From NCBI GenBank assembly GCA_020638095.1, contig JACKJF010000003.1:310001-374000 (forward strand): a stretch of 64,000 nucleotides of DNA. The letters run 5' to 3'. Made by a program: the position numbers and the translations under genes. Positions 27,307 through 36,619 of the stretch are shown here, piece by piece. Every line of letters begins with the position of its first letter. Position 1 is the stretch's first letter. The notes beneath the pieces were generated by a model. That model searched no databases. It was not told the DNA's origin and was given only the letters and a program-made list of their open reading frames with translations. The stretch is from Hyphomicrobiaceae bacterium. Its GTDB lineage: Bacteria; Pseudomonadota; Alphaproteobacteria; Rhizobiales; Devosiaceae.

Positions 27307-27597
27307 TCACACTCCCTCCGGCGCCTTGAGCGACCAGGTCCAGGGCCGGATCTCGACCTTCTCAAAAAGGCCCGCCCGCGCATAGGGATCGAGGGCGGCA
27401 ATCGCCTCCGCAGCTTCAAGGGTCTCGGCCCGGATCACGACCAGCGATCCGTTCGATCGGCCTTCACTGTCGGAGAATGGTCCGGCAAGAAGCATGTCGT
27501 CGCCGAGACTTTCCAGAAAAGCGAGATGGTCCGGCCGTGTCGCCTTTCGTGTATCCAGTCCGTCCGCCCTGTCGGTGCAGATCAGCGCATAAAGCAT
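27307..27597 (-). CDS. YciI family protein
   Basis: A 96-aa protein of the ferredoxin-like YciI fold: LYALICTDRADG, RPDHLAFLESLGDDMLLAGPF and DPYARAGLFEKVEIRPW. The conserved His and Asp of the family (RPDHL) are present. The function is not known for most members. It lies five bases downstream of gpsA and is followed at once by the EVE gene. This order (tsaD, gpsA, YciI, EVE) is common in Hyphomicrobiales as I recall it. Confidence 0.88.
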   Translation of the reverse strand: MLYALICTDRADGLDTRKATRPDHLAFLESLGDDMLLAGPFSDSEGRSNGSLVVIRAETLEAAEAIAALDPYARAGLFEKVEIRPWTWSLKAPEGV

Positions 27598-27601
27598 CCC
27601 G

Positions 27602-28597
27602 TTACCCTTCCTGTTTCAGCGGCCTGGTCATCAGCATATCGACGACCGCGCCGATGTCGATCCGTCCCATCAGCACCAGATTGACCGCCTCGACCAGCGG
27701 CGCATCGACCAGATGGTTTTTCGCCAATTGGAGAGCCGCCGGGGCGGTGAAGACGCCTTCGGCCAGCCCGATCCCCATCGCCCGGATCTCGTCCGGCTTG
27801 TGGCCGCGCCCGAGCGCGAGGCCGAAACGATAGTTGCGCGACTGCTCCGACGTGCAGCTGAGAACGAGATCGCCCATGCCCGCAAGCGAATTGACCGTTG
27901 CCGGCTTGCCGCCCAGCGCCGCGATCAGCCGCGCCAGTTCCGCCATGGCCCTGGCGATCAGCGCCGAACGCGCCGAAAGCCCAAGACCCGCCCCCTCGAC
28001 CGCCCCCGCCGCCAGCGCGTAGACGTTCTTGAGTGCCCCCGCCGCCTGAACTCCGATGATATCGTCTGACCCATAGGGCCGGAACGACGCGCTCGCCAGC
28101 GCCCGCGAGGCCCGGTCGAGCGCATCGGCATTGCCCGCCGCCAGCGTCACCGCCGTCGGGCTGCCCTTGGCGACATCGGCGGCAAAGCTCGGCCCCGACA
28201 GCACCACAACCTCGGCCCCCGGCGCGCATTCACCAACGATGTCGCTTTGAAGCTTGAGGCTTGCCGCCTCGAACCCCTTTGCCGTGAGGACCAAAGGCGC
28301 ATCGAATTCACGCACGAGCGACACGAGCGTCGACCGTGTCGCCTGCGCCGGCACGGCCAGAATGATAAGGTCGCACGAGCCCATCTCGGTTCCCTCGCGC
28401 GTCGCGGTCACGCCATCAAGCAGCACGCGATTTCCGAGATAGGCATGGTTGCGATGGTGCCGGTTGATATCCTCAACCACGTCGTTGCGCCGGGAAAGAA
28501 CGAGGGCCCGATGCCCGGCCCGCGCCACCGCCTGCGCCAGCGCCGTACCCCAGCTGCCCGCGCCGACCACCCCGACCTTGAGAATGCCCTCAGCCAT
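27602..28597 (-). CDS. gpsA: Glycerol-3-phosphate dehydrogenase [NAD(P)+]
   Basis: It reduces dihydroxyacetone phosphate to sn-glycerol 3-phosphate for phospholipid synthesis. The protein is 331 aa, with nucleotide-binding [17 protein letters not shown], the substrate-binding VLTAKGFEA and LSGPSFA, the conserved Lys in [15 protein letters not shown] and [17 protein letters not shown]. The ATG at 28597 gives the family N terminus; 28618 would add seven residues. It overlaps the end of tsaD by eight bases, so translation is coupled. Confidence 0.97.
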   Translation of the reverse strand: MAEGILKVGVVGAGSWGTALAQAVARAGHRALVLSRRNDVVEDINRHHRNHAYLGNRVLLDGVTATREGTEMGSCDLIILAVPAQATRSTLVSLVREFDAPLVLTAKGFEAASLKLQSDIVGECAPGAEVVVLSGPSFAADVAKGSPTAVTLAAGNADALDRASRALASASFRPYGSDDIIGVQAAGALKNVYALAAGAVEGAGLGLSARSALIARAMAELARLIAALGGKPATVNSLAGMGDLVLSCTSEQSRNYRFGLALGRGHKPDEIRAMGIGLAEGVFTAPAALQLAKNHLVDAPLVEAVNLVLMGRIDIGAVVDMLMTRPLKQEG

Positions 28598-29672
28598 GGT
28601 GAACCGCCATCGCCGCATCGTCGAGCGGCCAGCGCGCCCGGGCCGGGAAGTCGAGCCCGTCCATATGTCCCGCCGTCAGCCGCTCGAGCCCGGCCCAGGC
28701 AACCATCACGCCATTGTCGGTGCAAAGCGCCGGCGGCGGCACGATGAGTTGAGCCCCCGCCGCAGCGGTGGCCTCGCGCAAAGCCGCGCCGATCACCTTG
28801 TTTGCCGCCACACCGCCGGCCACCACGAGAACCTTGTTCGCAACCTCCAGCGTCTGAAGCGCCTGTCCGGTGCGTCGCGCCAGAATGCCGGCGACCGTCG
28901 CCTGAAAACTGGCCGAGATATCCGCAATGTCCTGTTCGCCAAGGGGCGACACACGTTCCGCCGCAAGCCGGACCGCCGTCTTCAGTCCGGAAAAGGAGAA
29001 ATCGAGCCGATCTTCGCCCATCAACGGCTTCGGGAACTGAAAGCGCGTGGCATCGCCTGAAAGCGCGGCCCGTTCGACCTCGGGCCCGCCCGGATAGCCG
29101 AGCCCCAGCATCTTGGCGACCTTGTCGAACGCTTCGCCCAGCGCATCGTCGATCGTGCCGCCAAGCTTGCGATAGGCGCCCAGCCCTTCGACCAGAACAA
29201 ACTGCGTGTGTCCGCCAGAAACGAGCAGCATCAGATAGGGAAAACTGGCGCCATCCGTCAGCCGGGCGGTCAGCGCATGCGCCTCGAGATGGTTGATGGC
29301 GACGAACGCTTTGCCCGACGCCACCGCCAGCGCCTTGCCGGTGGTCAAGCCGACGAGCACCCCGCCGATCAGCCCCGGACCCGCCGTCGCCGCGATCCCA
29401 TCGAGATCGGCAAGCCGGACCCCCGCCTCGCCAAGCGCCCGGCGCACAATGTGGTCCATATGCGCCACATGCGCGCGCGCCGCCAGTTCCGGCACCACGC
29501 CGCCATAAAGCCGATGCTCGTCGATCTGCGAACGCACGACATTGGAAAGGATCTCGCCGCGCCCATCCGGATGGCGCAATACCACGGCCGCTGCGGTTTC
29601 GTCGCAGCTGCTTTCCAGCCCCAGAACCATATGCGGGGATTGCCCGGCCACCTTGCTTGGTCTAAGCCCCAT
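28590..29672 (-). CDS. tsaD: tRNA N6-adenosine threonylcarbamoyltransferase
   Basis: It transfers the threonylcarbamoyl group to A37 of ANN-decoding tRNAs, with TsaB and TsaE. The protein begins its core with [17 protein letters not shown] and has [11 protein letters not shown] (metal-binding His), [27 protein letters not shown] and [14 protein letters not shown]. The first ATG (29672) has a plausible AGG upstream and gives 360 aa. An internal ATG at 29630 gives 346 aa, closer to the family length. It is divergent from hemC, 54 bp away. Confidence 0.96.
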   Translation of the reverse strand: MGLRPSKVAGQSPHMVLGLESSCDETAAAVVLRHPDGRGEILSNVVRSQIDEHRLYGGVVPELAARAHVAHMDHIVRRALGEAGVRLADLDGIAATAGPGLIGGVLVGLTTGKALAVASGKAFVAINHLEAHALTARLTDGASFPYLMLLVSGGHTQFVLVEGLGAYRKLGGTIDDALGEAFDKVAKMLGLGYPGGPEVERAALSGDATRFQFPKPLMGEDRLDFSFSGLKTAVRLAAERVSPLGEQDIADISASFQATVAGILARRTGQALQTLEVANKVLVVAGGVAANKVIGAALREATAAAGAQLIVPPPALCTDNGVMVAWAGLERLTAGHMDGLDFPARARWPLDDAAMAVHHG

Positions 29673-29726
29673 TCAGCCTGCCGCCACCTTTGGCGGTCCG
29701 CCCCGATTAGTCAGGAAAGGGCCAAA

Positions 29727-30680
29727 TTGCAATCTCCGGCCAATCCTAGTTTCCTTCGCATCGGCACGCGCGGCTCGCCGCTCGCCCTCTATCAGGCCGA
29801 GCTGGTCCGGGAAATGCTGGCGGCCCTTCACAGCGTGCCCGAAGAGGCGATCGAGATCAGGATCATCAGGACCGAGGGCGACCGGACCCAGTCCGAAAAT
29901 CTCTCGCTCAAGGAGATGGGCGGCAAGGGCCTCTTTTCCAAGGAAATCGAGGCGGCGCTCATCGCCAACGAAATCGATATCGGCGTGCATAGCGCCAAGG
30001 ACATGGCAACCACTCTGCCCGATGGGCTGGTCATGCCGGTTTTCCTCAAGCGCGAAGACCCGCGCGATGCCTTCATTTCCCTCAAGGCGAAGACGCTTGA
30101 AGGTCTGCCCGAGGGCGCCCGCGTCGGCACCTCGTCGCTTCGCCGCGCCGCGCAATTGCGCTTCCTGCGGCCGGACCTCGAAGTGGTCGAGTTCCGCGGC
30201 AATGTCGACACGCGCCTGAAGAAACTTCAGGACAATGTCGCCGATGCAACCTTTCTCGCACTCGCGGGCCTGAAACGCCTCGGCAAGACCGGGCACGTCA
30301 GCTCCATTCTCGATCCCCAGATCTTCCCGACCGCACCCGCCCAGGGGGCCATCGGCATCGAGTATCGCGCCCACGACCATGAGACCGCCGCTCAGGTCGC
30401 CGGGCTCAACGACCAGGAGACCTTCGACCAGGTAACGGCCGAACGCGCGCTTCTGGCCGAGCTCGACGGGTCCTGCCGCACCCCGATCGGGGTCTTTTCA
30501 TCCATTGCCGACGGGCTGCTCTCGATCAGCGCCGAGGTTCTGAGCCCCGATGGCAGCCACCGCCATCGCGAAAGCGCGGCCGGACTTCCTGAAAATGCCG
30601 GATTGATCGGGGCGGAGCTTGGCCGGGCATTGATCGAAAAGGCCGGGCAGGCCTTTTTCGACGCACTCAGAAACCTCTGA
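29727..30680 (+). CDS. hemC: Hydroxymethylbilane synthase (porphobilinogen deaminase)
   Basis: It joins four porphobilinogens into hydroxymethylbilane in haem synthesis. The 317-aa protein starts at TTG (29727), preceded by AGGAAAGG; the encoded N terminus reads QSPANPSFLRIGTRGSPLALYQ. A longer reading back to 29208 would run antisense through tsaD and is not credible. The dipyrromethane cofactor Cys lies in LDGSCRTPIGVF near residue 250, and DIGVHSAKDMAT is the substrate-binding region. It is the first gene of hemC-hemD-mitofilin-hemY. Confidence 0.96.
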   Translation: MQSPANPSFLRIGTRGSPLALYQAELVREMLAALHSVPEEAIEIRIIRTEGDRTQSENLSLKEMGGKGLFSKEIEAALIANEIDIGVHSAKDMATTLPDGLVMPVFLKREDPRDAFISLKAKTLEGLPEGARVGTSSLRRAAQLRFLRPDLEVVEFRGNVDTRLKKLQDNVADATFLALAGLKRLGKTGHVSSILDPQIFPTAPAQGAIGIEYRAHDHETAAQVAGLNDQETFDQVTAERALLAELDGSCRTPIGVFSSIADGLLSISAEVLSPDGSHRHRESAAGLPENAGLIGAELGRALIEKAGQAFFDALRNL

Positions 30681-30684
30681 ACCG

Positions 30685-31404
30685 ATGCCGCTCGTTCTCG
30701 TCACCCGGCCGAAAGGTGAAGCCGAGACGACCGCTGAGCGCCTCCGTCAGCGCGGCCTGCGGCCGCTCATATCCCCGCTCCTGTCGCTGGAGCCGCTCGC
30801 CTTTTCCTGGCCTGACGCGAGCTTTGACGCGGTTGCCGCAACCTCCTCGCGCACCTTCGATGCCATTCCAGGCGCGCTTCCGGCGCGAATCCTCAACCTG
30901 CCGCTTTTTGTTGTCGGCGCCCGGACGGCCGACCGCGCCGGGGCCTCCGGTTTTGCCAATATCCGCACGCCGAGAGCCGACGAATCCGGCGTCGCCGCCC
31001 TGGGGTCGATGCTCGCCAAAGAGCCGTCTATCCATAACGTCCTCTACCTTGCGGGCCGTGACCGGAGCGGCGATCTCGGCGCCATTCTCGGGCCAGCCGG
31101 CAAGAAATCGACGCTCATCGAGATCTATCTCATGGCTGAAACGCCATTGACGGCGGAAGCGCAGGCCGCGCTTGAATCCGGAAAAGTAGGCGCCGTTCTT
31201 CACTATTCGCGCCGCACCGCCGGACGCTTTCTCGCGGAAGCCGGCCAACTTGCGCCCTCCTCACCGATTCACGTCTGCCTCTCCGCCAATGTGGCCGAGC
31301 CATTGGCCGCAGCCGGCCTGACCGGTTTGAGGCTTGCCCAAACCCCCTCTGAAAAGGCAATGTTGGAAGAAGCCGAAGCGGCATTGGCATCAGCGGGAAA
31401 CTGA
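30685..31404 (+). CDS. hemD: Uroporphyrinogen-III synthase
   Basis: It closes and isomerises hydroxymethylbilane to uroporphyrinogen III. The 239-aa protein has the bilobed HemD pattern: N-terminal LVTRPKGEAETTAERLRQRG, a central DAVAATSSRTFDAI and FVVGARTADRAG, and the second lobe with VLHYSRRTAGRFL. Sequence conservation in this family is low, so the position just after hemC (4 bp) supports the call. It is followed two bases later by the mitofilin-like gene. Confidence 0.92.
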   Translation: MPLVLVTRPKGEAETTAERLRQRGLRPLISPLLSLEPLAFSWPDASFDAVAATSSRTFDAIPGALPARILNLPLFVVGARTADRAGASGFANIRTPRADESGVAALGSMLAKEPSIHNVLYLAGRDRSGDLGAILGPAGKKSTLIEIYLMAETPLTAEAQAALESGKVGAVLHYSRRTAGRFLAEAGQLAPSSPIHVCLSANVAEPLAAAGLTGLRLAQTPSEKAMLEEAEAALASAGN

Positions 31405-31406
31405 AC

Positions 31407-32879
31407 ATGGTCGAAAAATCCCAGGGCCCCGTCAGACCCCCCGTCCTCGAGGGCACGGCCCGGCGCACCAGCGCCCGTTCGGCCCGCAAGCCCGCAGAAA
31501 AGGCGGCCGCCACAACCGAACCCGTCGTCGATGCGGCACCTGCAACGGAGACCCCGCCGCAAGCCGAATCGCCCAAAGCCGGCGCTGCAAAAACGGCAGA
31601 TGCCGGAAACACAGGCGCGCCAAATCCCTCCGGCTCTGCCGCGAAGCCGGCCTCGCTTCTGCGCAGCCGGTCGGCTGACCTGACCAGCGGCCTCATTGGC
31701 GGTCTCGCGGGTGCAATTCTTGCGGCAATCATTTTCCTGCTGCTTTCGGTCTGGAACCTGTTGCCCCAGCCCATCCCGGCGCCCGATCTCAGCAACATCG
31801 AAGGCCGGCTCGACAGCCTTGGAAGCCGGCTGGCTGAGATCGAGGCAAAGGCGGCTACAACTGATTCGGCGCTCGCCTCGCTCGATCAGTCCCTCAAGGA
31901 CAATGCCTCGAGCGACGCGGCCAATCTGACCAGCGCGAACCAGGCACTCGCCCTCGTCGATCAACGTGTGTCCGATCTTGAAACCGCACCCGCGCCGGAC
32001 CTGCCGCAAAGCCTGACCGACCGGATTGCCGGGCTTGAGGCAACCAGCCAGAATCTTGCCGACCGGATCGATGCCCTGGCCGCCGGCGCCTCCTCGAATG
32101 AAGCCGCCGACATCGCCGACCGGATTGCCGCCCTCGGCACCGCCCAGGAACAACTCGCGAGCCGGATCGATGCCCTTGCCGCTGACATGGAAAGCGGCAA
32201 GGCGGAAACCGGCGCCCTGAAATCCGGCCTAGGCGACCAGGACAAGAACATCCAGTCGCTCGCCGCCGATCTTGCCGCAACGAACGATCAGATGACCACA
32301 CTTTCCGGGCGTGTCGATGAATTGGTCAGGTCGGCCGAAACCCAGGCCGCCAATCAGACGGCGGCCCAGGTGCCCCTTGCCCTTGATGCCCTGAAAGACC
32401 GCGCCGCGACCGGGGCGCCCTTTACCAGCGAACTGGCAATGGTGAAAGATCTGCTGCCCGACCTGCCAGTCGCGCCCGGCATCGAAGCCGCCGCGACGTC
32501 CGGACTGACGCCGATCGAGCAATTGGCCGCCGATTTCACCCGCGCCGTGCCGCAGATGCTTGCGGCCACGCCCGCCGAAGCCGCTGGCTCGATGGGCGAC
32601 CAGATCGCCCAGAGCCTTCAACAGATCTTCGCCGCGCGCAATTCTGCCGCCGACGACAGTAGCGTTGCCGCCGTTCTGGCGCGCATCGAGGATGCGCTTG
32701 CCGCAGCAGACGTCACTGCCGCTGCCGAGCTTGTGGGTCTGCTGCCGGGCGAGGTCATCGGCGCGGGCGGGGATGTGATCACCGCCATTTCGAACCGCGC
32801 CGGCTTTGAAGCGTTCATGACCGGAGCCCGCGCCGCCATTTTGAGCGATGCAGCCGGCAAGGTGGAGACGGCCCAATGA
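31407..32879 (+). CDS. Mitofilin/Mic60-like inner-membrane protein (COG4223)
   Basis: A 490-aa protein with a Pro/Ala-rich cytoplasmic tail (about 1-90), one membrane helix (LIGGLAGAILAAIIFLLLSV, about 97-116), a long coiled coil of repeats such as DRIDALAAG and a C-terminal mitofilin-like helical domain. It is the alphaproteobacterial relative of mitochondrial Mic60, which shapes cristae, and is thought to organise intracytoplasmic or envelope membranes. It lies between hemD and hemY, a conserved alphaproteobacterial order. Its stop overlaps the hemY ATG by four bases. Confidence 0.85.
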   Translation: MVEKSQGPVRPPVLEGTARRTSARSARKPAEKAAATTEPVVDAAPATETPPQAESPKAGAAKTADAGNTGAPNPSGSAAKPASLLRSRSADLTSGLIGGLAGAILAAIIFLLLSVWNLLPQPIPAPDLSNIEGRLDSLGSRLAEIEAKAATTDSALASLDQSLKDNASSDAANLTSANQALALVDQRVSDLETAPAPDLPQSLTDRIAGLEATSQNLADRIDALAAGASSNEAADIADRIAALGTAQEQLASRIDALAADMESGKAETGALKSGLGDQDKNIQSLAADLAATNDQMTTLSGRVDELVRSAETQAANQTAAQVPLALDALKDRAATGAPFTSELAMVKDLLPDLPVAPGIEAAATSGLTPIEQLAADFTRAVPQMLAATPAEAAGSMGDQIAQSLQQIFAARNSAADDSSVAAVLARIEDALAAADVTAAAELVGLLPGEVIGAGGDVITAISNRAGFEAFMTGARAAILSDAAGKVETAQ

Positions 32880-34279
32880 TCCGCCTGCTCGTTTATCTCA
32901 TTGTTTCACTTGCCCTGTCCGCGGGACTGGTCTTCCTCTTTAACACCGAGGGGTCCGTTCTCATCGAGTTCGGCACCTGGCGACTGCAGCCGAGCCTTGG
33001 CACCGCCGCGGTCACCTTCGTTCTGCTGGTGCTGCTCGCCATGCTCATCTGGAGCCTTTTGAGCCGGCTCTATCGCACGCCGGCCGCCATTGCCCGTGCC
33101 TCGCGCCGCGCCAGCGAGCGGCGTGCAGTGGAGGCGCTCTCGAACGGCTTCATCGCGCTTGAATCCGGTGATTCCCAGAAAGCCCGCCAACTGGCCCGCG
33201 AGGCCCGCGCCCGCCAGCCCGGCAGCCTTGCCGCCCATCTGCTCGAGGCCCGCGCCGCCCTCAATCTTGGCGAGTGGAGCGAGGCCCGCGACGAGTACAA
33301 GACCCTGCTCGACAACCCGGAAACCGCGTTGCCTGCCCTGATGGGGCTCTACCGCCAGGCCGAGGCGCAGAACCGGCCCGACGCCGCCCTGACCTTCGCC
33401 CGCAAGGCCCTGGCCATCGCCCCGCAATCGCGTTGGGCCAACAAGGCGGTGTTCGACGATCTGACCCGGCACGAGCAATGGGACACAGCCCTCGAACTGG
33501 TTCTGTCGAGCCCTGCCTCGACCAAGGACGAGCGCAATCTCCGCATCCGGCAGCAGGTGGTGCTCAACACCGCCATCGCCGCCGAAAAGGAAGAAAAGGA
33601 TCCCGCCGCCGCCCTTGCCGCCACCCAGTCGGCCTTAAGGCTCGATGCGCATTTCGTTCCCGCCGCCCTGATTGCCGGGCGCATCCTGTCCTCGAGGGGC
33701 GAAGTCCGGAAGGCGAGTTCCCTCCTCAAGCGGGTCTGGCAGGCCAACCGCCACCCCCATGTCGCAACCCTTTACGCCTATGCCCAGCCGGGCGTTTCCC
33801 CGGCTCAACGCCTTGCCCGCCTTGGCGAACTGATGCCCGCCGTTCCCGACGATCCGTCGTCGGCGGTGGTCATGGCCCAGGCCGCAGTCGAGGCCAGCGA
33901 CTGGCCGCGCGCCCGCAATGCCCTTGCACCGTTCGCCGCGGCAAAGCCGACCCGCGACATGTGTCTTTTGATGGCCGAGATCGAGGAGGGCCAGAACCAC
34001 GATCATGGCCGCGCCCGCGAATGGCTGGCGCGCGCCGCCACCGCCCCCGCCGATCCGGTCTGGACCGCCGACGGCATGACCTTCGACGAATGGCGGCCGG
34101 TCTCTCCGGTTACCGGGCGCCTCGACGCGCTCGACTGGAAGGTGCCGCTGACCGCGCCGGTCAAGGCCGAACCAGCCGCGCAACCCGCCGGGCCGGCCAA
34201 GCCCAGCACACCGCCCAACGCATCGCCCAAGACACCGCCAAAGGCCTTGCCGGGCGACGACGCCAAGCCGGTCAACTGA
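32876..34279 (+). CDS. hemY: HemY (TPR-containing haem biosynthesis-associated membrane protein)
   Basis: A 467-aa protein with two N-terminal membrane helices (LVYLIVSLALSAGLVFLF and FVLLVLLAMLIWSLLSRL) followed by tetratricopeptide-like repeats (about 100-370) and a Pro/Ala-rich tail. This is the HemY_N-TPR protein, not the protoporphyrinogen oxidase also called HemY. Its molecular role in haem synthesis is unsettled. It ends the hemC operon, 87 bp before the tRNA-Thr gene. Confidence 0.92.
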   Translation: MIRLLVYLIVSLALSAGLVFLFNTEGSVLIEFGTWRLQPSLGTAAVTFVLLVLLAMLIWSLLSRLYRTPAAIARASRRASERRAVEALSNGFIALESGDSQKARQLAREARARQPGSLAAHLLEARAALNLGEWSEARDEYKTLLDNPETALPALMGLYRQAEAQNRPDAALTFARKALAIAPQSRWANKAVFDDLTRHEQWDTALELVLSSPASTKDERNLRIRQQVVLNTAIAAEKEEKDPAAALAATQSALRLDAHFVPAALIAGRILSSRGEVRKASSLLKRVWQANRHPHVATLYAYAQPGVSPAQRLARLGELMPAVPDDPSSAVVMAQAAVEASDWPRARNALAPFAAAKPTRDMCLLMAEIEEGQNHDHGRAREWLARAATAPADPVWTADGMTFDEWRPVSPVTGRLDALDWKVPLTAPVKAEPAAQPAGPAKPSTPPNASPKTPPKALPGDDAKPVN

Positions 34280-34365
34280 ACCCGGCCGAGAGGTCCAACA
34301 GTGCTTGCACCTGAAAACAAGGACGCGTAAAAGCAACCCGCTTCGGGACGGCCCCGCCGCCCCGC

Positions 34366-34441
34366 GCCGCATTAGCTCAGTTGGTAGAGCACCTCATTCG
34401 TAATGAGGGGGTCGCTGGTTCGAGTCCGGCATGCGGCACCA
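34366..34441 (+). tRNA. tRNA-Thr (CGT)
   Basis: A 76-base tRNA. The acceptor stem GCCGCAT pairs with ATGCGGC; the anticodon stem CCTCA/TGAGG encloses the loop TTCGTAA, giving anticodon CGT for codon ACG. The T arm reads GGTTCGAGTCC. The CCA end is encoded. It marks the left side of an AT-rich accessory stretch. Confidence 0.97.
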
Positions 34442-34511
34442 CCTTAACTCTAGACGAACGGCCAAAGCCTCCCTTAAACCCTCGCGAAACCAATCGCAGT
34501 AGGAGCGAGAA

Positions 34512-35387
34512 ATGGCTCATTCCTATATTAGGCCAAACAGGATCTGGCTTAAGACCCATCCTGAATACTCGGAAAAGTGGGTTCAAAACCTTATTGCGCA
34601 AGATCCCTCTGTTTTGGGATTGGGCGATCTCGTGCTTCGCGATCAGGAGCGAATCCACCCGCGAGCGGGGCGTTTGGACCTGCTCCTTCAGGACCCCGAC
34701 ACTAAACGTCGATACGAGGTCGAGCTTCAACTTGGTGCGACTGACGAAACACATATCATTCGCACAATCGAGTACTGGGATATCGAGCGAAAACGGTATC
34801 CGCAATACGACCACTGCGCGGTGCTTGTTGCGGAGGATATTACCGCTCGATTCTTGAATGTTGTTTCCTTGTTCAACGGAACAGTTCCGCTAATCGCGAT
34901 ACAAATGCAGGCACTTCAAATCGGCGACAATGTCACCCTGGTATTCACCACAGTGATGGACGAATTCAGTCGCGGTCTGGTTGACGAAGATGAGGATGCT
35001 GAAGCAGCGCCAACCGATCGCTTCTTTTGGGAATCCAAAGCCACAAAAGCCACCCTCTCGCTAGCAGATCAAATACTCGAAATTGTTCAAGAATTCGATT
35101 CGTCGTTGGAATTGAAGTATAATAAATTCTACATCGGACTTTCAAAGGATGGGCAGCCATTCAATTTCGTTACGTTTCGCCCGAAAAAGAATCAAATTAA
35201 TTTCGAGGTAAAAATCCCGAAAACGGATGAGACAGACGTTTTGATTGATTCCGCAGGCATAGAGACACTCGAATACAACAACCGCTGGGGAATATATCGC
35301 CTGCGGCTTACAAAAGAAGATGTAAAACGGAACCCGGAAACTTTACGAGAATTAATTCGTGCGGCATATGTGCGCCGAATGGGATAG
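34512..35387 (+). CDS. PD-(D/E)XK nuclease-like protein (NucS/RecB-type fold), accessory
   Basis: A 291-aa protein. Residues about 45-75 read GRLDLLLQD followed 12 residues later by YEVELQLG, the D...ExQ core of PD-(D/E)XK nucleases (Asp56, Glu71, Gln73), similar to the NucS C-terminal domain. The usual Lys is Gln here. The C-terminal part (about 170-290) matches nothing I know. AGGAG lies seven bases before the ATG. Its base composition is far more AT-rich than the flanks, and it lies 70 bp after tRNA-Thr, so recent acquisition is likely. The nuclease activity is inferred. Confidence 0.68.
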   Translation: MAHSYIRPNRIWLKTHPEYSEKWVQNLIAQDPSVLGLGDLVLRDQERIHPRAGRLDLLLQDPDTKRRYEVELQLGATDETHIIRTIEYWDIERKRYPQYDHCAVLVAEDITARFLNVVSLFNGTVPLIAIQMQALQIGDNVTLVFTTVMDEFSRGLVDEDEDAEAAPTDRFFWESKATKATLSLADQILEIVQEFDSSLELKYNKFYIGLSKDGQPFNFVTFRPKKNQINFEVKIPKTDETDVLIDSAGIETLEYNNRWGIYRLRLTKEDVKRNPETLRELIRAAYVRRMG

Positions 35388-35411
35388 GTCGGCTTGGTAA
35401 AATTCACTGAG

Positions 35412-35558
35412 TCACAACTCTGCGACCACATCTGTACTCAGGTAGCGCATCGAAATTTCCAATTTGTCCAGCGCAGCTTTTGCGCGTCCCGCCTCAATCC
35501 GACCGAAATATGCCCGGTCAGCATCAGCCCGCTGCGGACGGGGCGTTTTCTCGTCGTG
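35412..35558 (-). pseudogene. Possible gene relic (C-terminal fragment)
   Basis: A 48-codon open stretch on the minus strand between two stops has coding-like composition (TPRPQRADADRAYFGRIEAG, ending YLSTDVVAEL) but no start codon near its 5' end. It could be the remains of a gene carried with the nuclease island. I recognise no family. The rest of the gap 35388-35689 holds nothing I can interpret. Confidence 0.25.
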
Positions 35559-35689
35559 TCACGATGTGAACAACAACCCGGTACGCCAAGTCCTGACTAC
35601 TTTGCTGAGGCAGCTTAGCCGAATTACCAGTTCGTTCCGTCCAAAATGTTTGTCTACGCGGGAACAACGCCGACCTTCAACGACAACCC

Positions 35690-36619
35690 TCAAAGCTTCT
35701 TCGTCAATTCCGGCACCGCCTCGAAAATGTCGGCGACCAGCCCGTAGTCGGCGATTTCGAAAATCGGCGCATCCGGATCGGTATTGATGGCAACGATGAC
35801 CTTGCTGTCCTTCATGCCGGCCAGATGCTGGATGGCGCCGGAAATACCGCAGGCGATGTAAAGCTCCGGCGCCACCACCTTGCCCGTCTGCCCCACCTGC
35901 CGGTCGCTCGCGACATAACCCGCGTCGACCGCCGCCCGCGTCGCCCCGACCGCCGCGCCCAATCGGTCCGCAAGCGGCAGGATCACCCGGTCAAATGCCT
36001 CCTTCGAGCCAAGCGCCCGGCCGCCCGACACCACGATTTTCGCTGAGCCGAGGTCGGGCCGGTCAGATCCGCTCGCCTTGAGCCCGACAAAGGCCGCACC
36101 ACCCGTTTCGGCGGCCACCGCCAGCGTTTCGATGGGTGCGCTATTGCCCGATCCGACCGGCGCGAAGGCAGTCGTGCGCACGGTGATGACTTTCTTTCGG
36201 TCTCGGGATCGGACCGTCTCGATCGCATTGCCGGCATAGACCGGCCGCCGGAGCGTGTCGGGCGCGACGATGTCGATGATTTCGGATATCTGCATCACAT
36301 CGAGCAGGGCCGCGACACGCGGCATCAGGTTCTTGGCCATCGAACTCGCCGAACCAAGGATCGCACCATATCCTTCCGCAAGCCCGGCAACGAGTTTTGA
36401 CATGGGTTCCGCCACCTGATGGGCGAAGCCCGGCGCATCGGCCAGCAGAACCCGGCGGATGCCGGCCAGTTTTGAGGCATCATCCGCGACGGCCGCAACG
36501 CCCTGACCCGCAACGAGAAGGTCCACATCGCCGCCCATCGCCAAAGCCGCGGTCACCGTGCGCGCGGTCACCGGATCGAGCGCACCATTCGCATGATCTG
36601 CGACAACCAGAACCGCCAT
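35690..36619 (-). CDS. etfA: Electron transfer flavoprotein subunit alpha
   Basis: With EtfB it passes electrons from acyl-CoA and other dehydrogenases to ETF-ubiquinone oxidoreductase. The 309-aa protein has the N-terminal adenine-nucleotide fold ([16 protein letters not shown]) and the C-terminal FAD domain with [24 protein letters not shown] and [23 protein letters not shown]. The ATG at 36619 lies six bases from GGAGG; the ATG one codon upstream overlaps the etfB stop (ATGA). It is co-transcribed with etfB. Confidence 0.96.
   Translation of the reverse strand: MAVLVVADHANGALDPVTARTVTAALAMGGDVDLLVAGQGVAAVADDASKLAGIRRVLLADAPGFAHQVAEPMSKLVAGLAEGYGAILGSASSMAKNLMPRVAALLDVMQISEIIDIVAPDTLRRPVYAGNAIETVRSRDRKKVITVRTTAFAPVGSGNSAPIETLAVAAETGGAAFVGLKASGSDRPDLGSAKIVVSGGRALGSKEAFDRVILPLADRLGAAVGATRAAVDAGYVASDRQVGQTGKVVAPELYIACGISGAIQHLAGMKDSKVIVAINTDPDAPIFEIADYGLVADIFEAVPELTKKL

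Noticed and set aside
34366..35690. Attachment-site duplication of the tRNA-Thr 3' end
   Set aside because: I looked for a second copy of the T-arm/acceptor sequence downstream to 35690 and saw none, and there is no integrase gene; so integration by an element is not shown.
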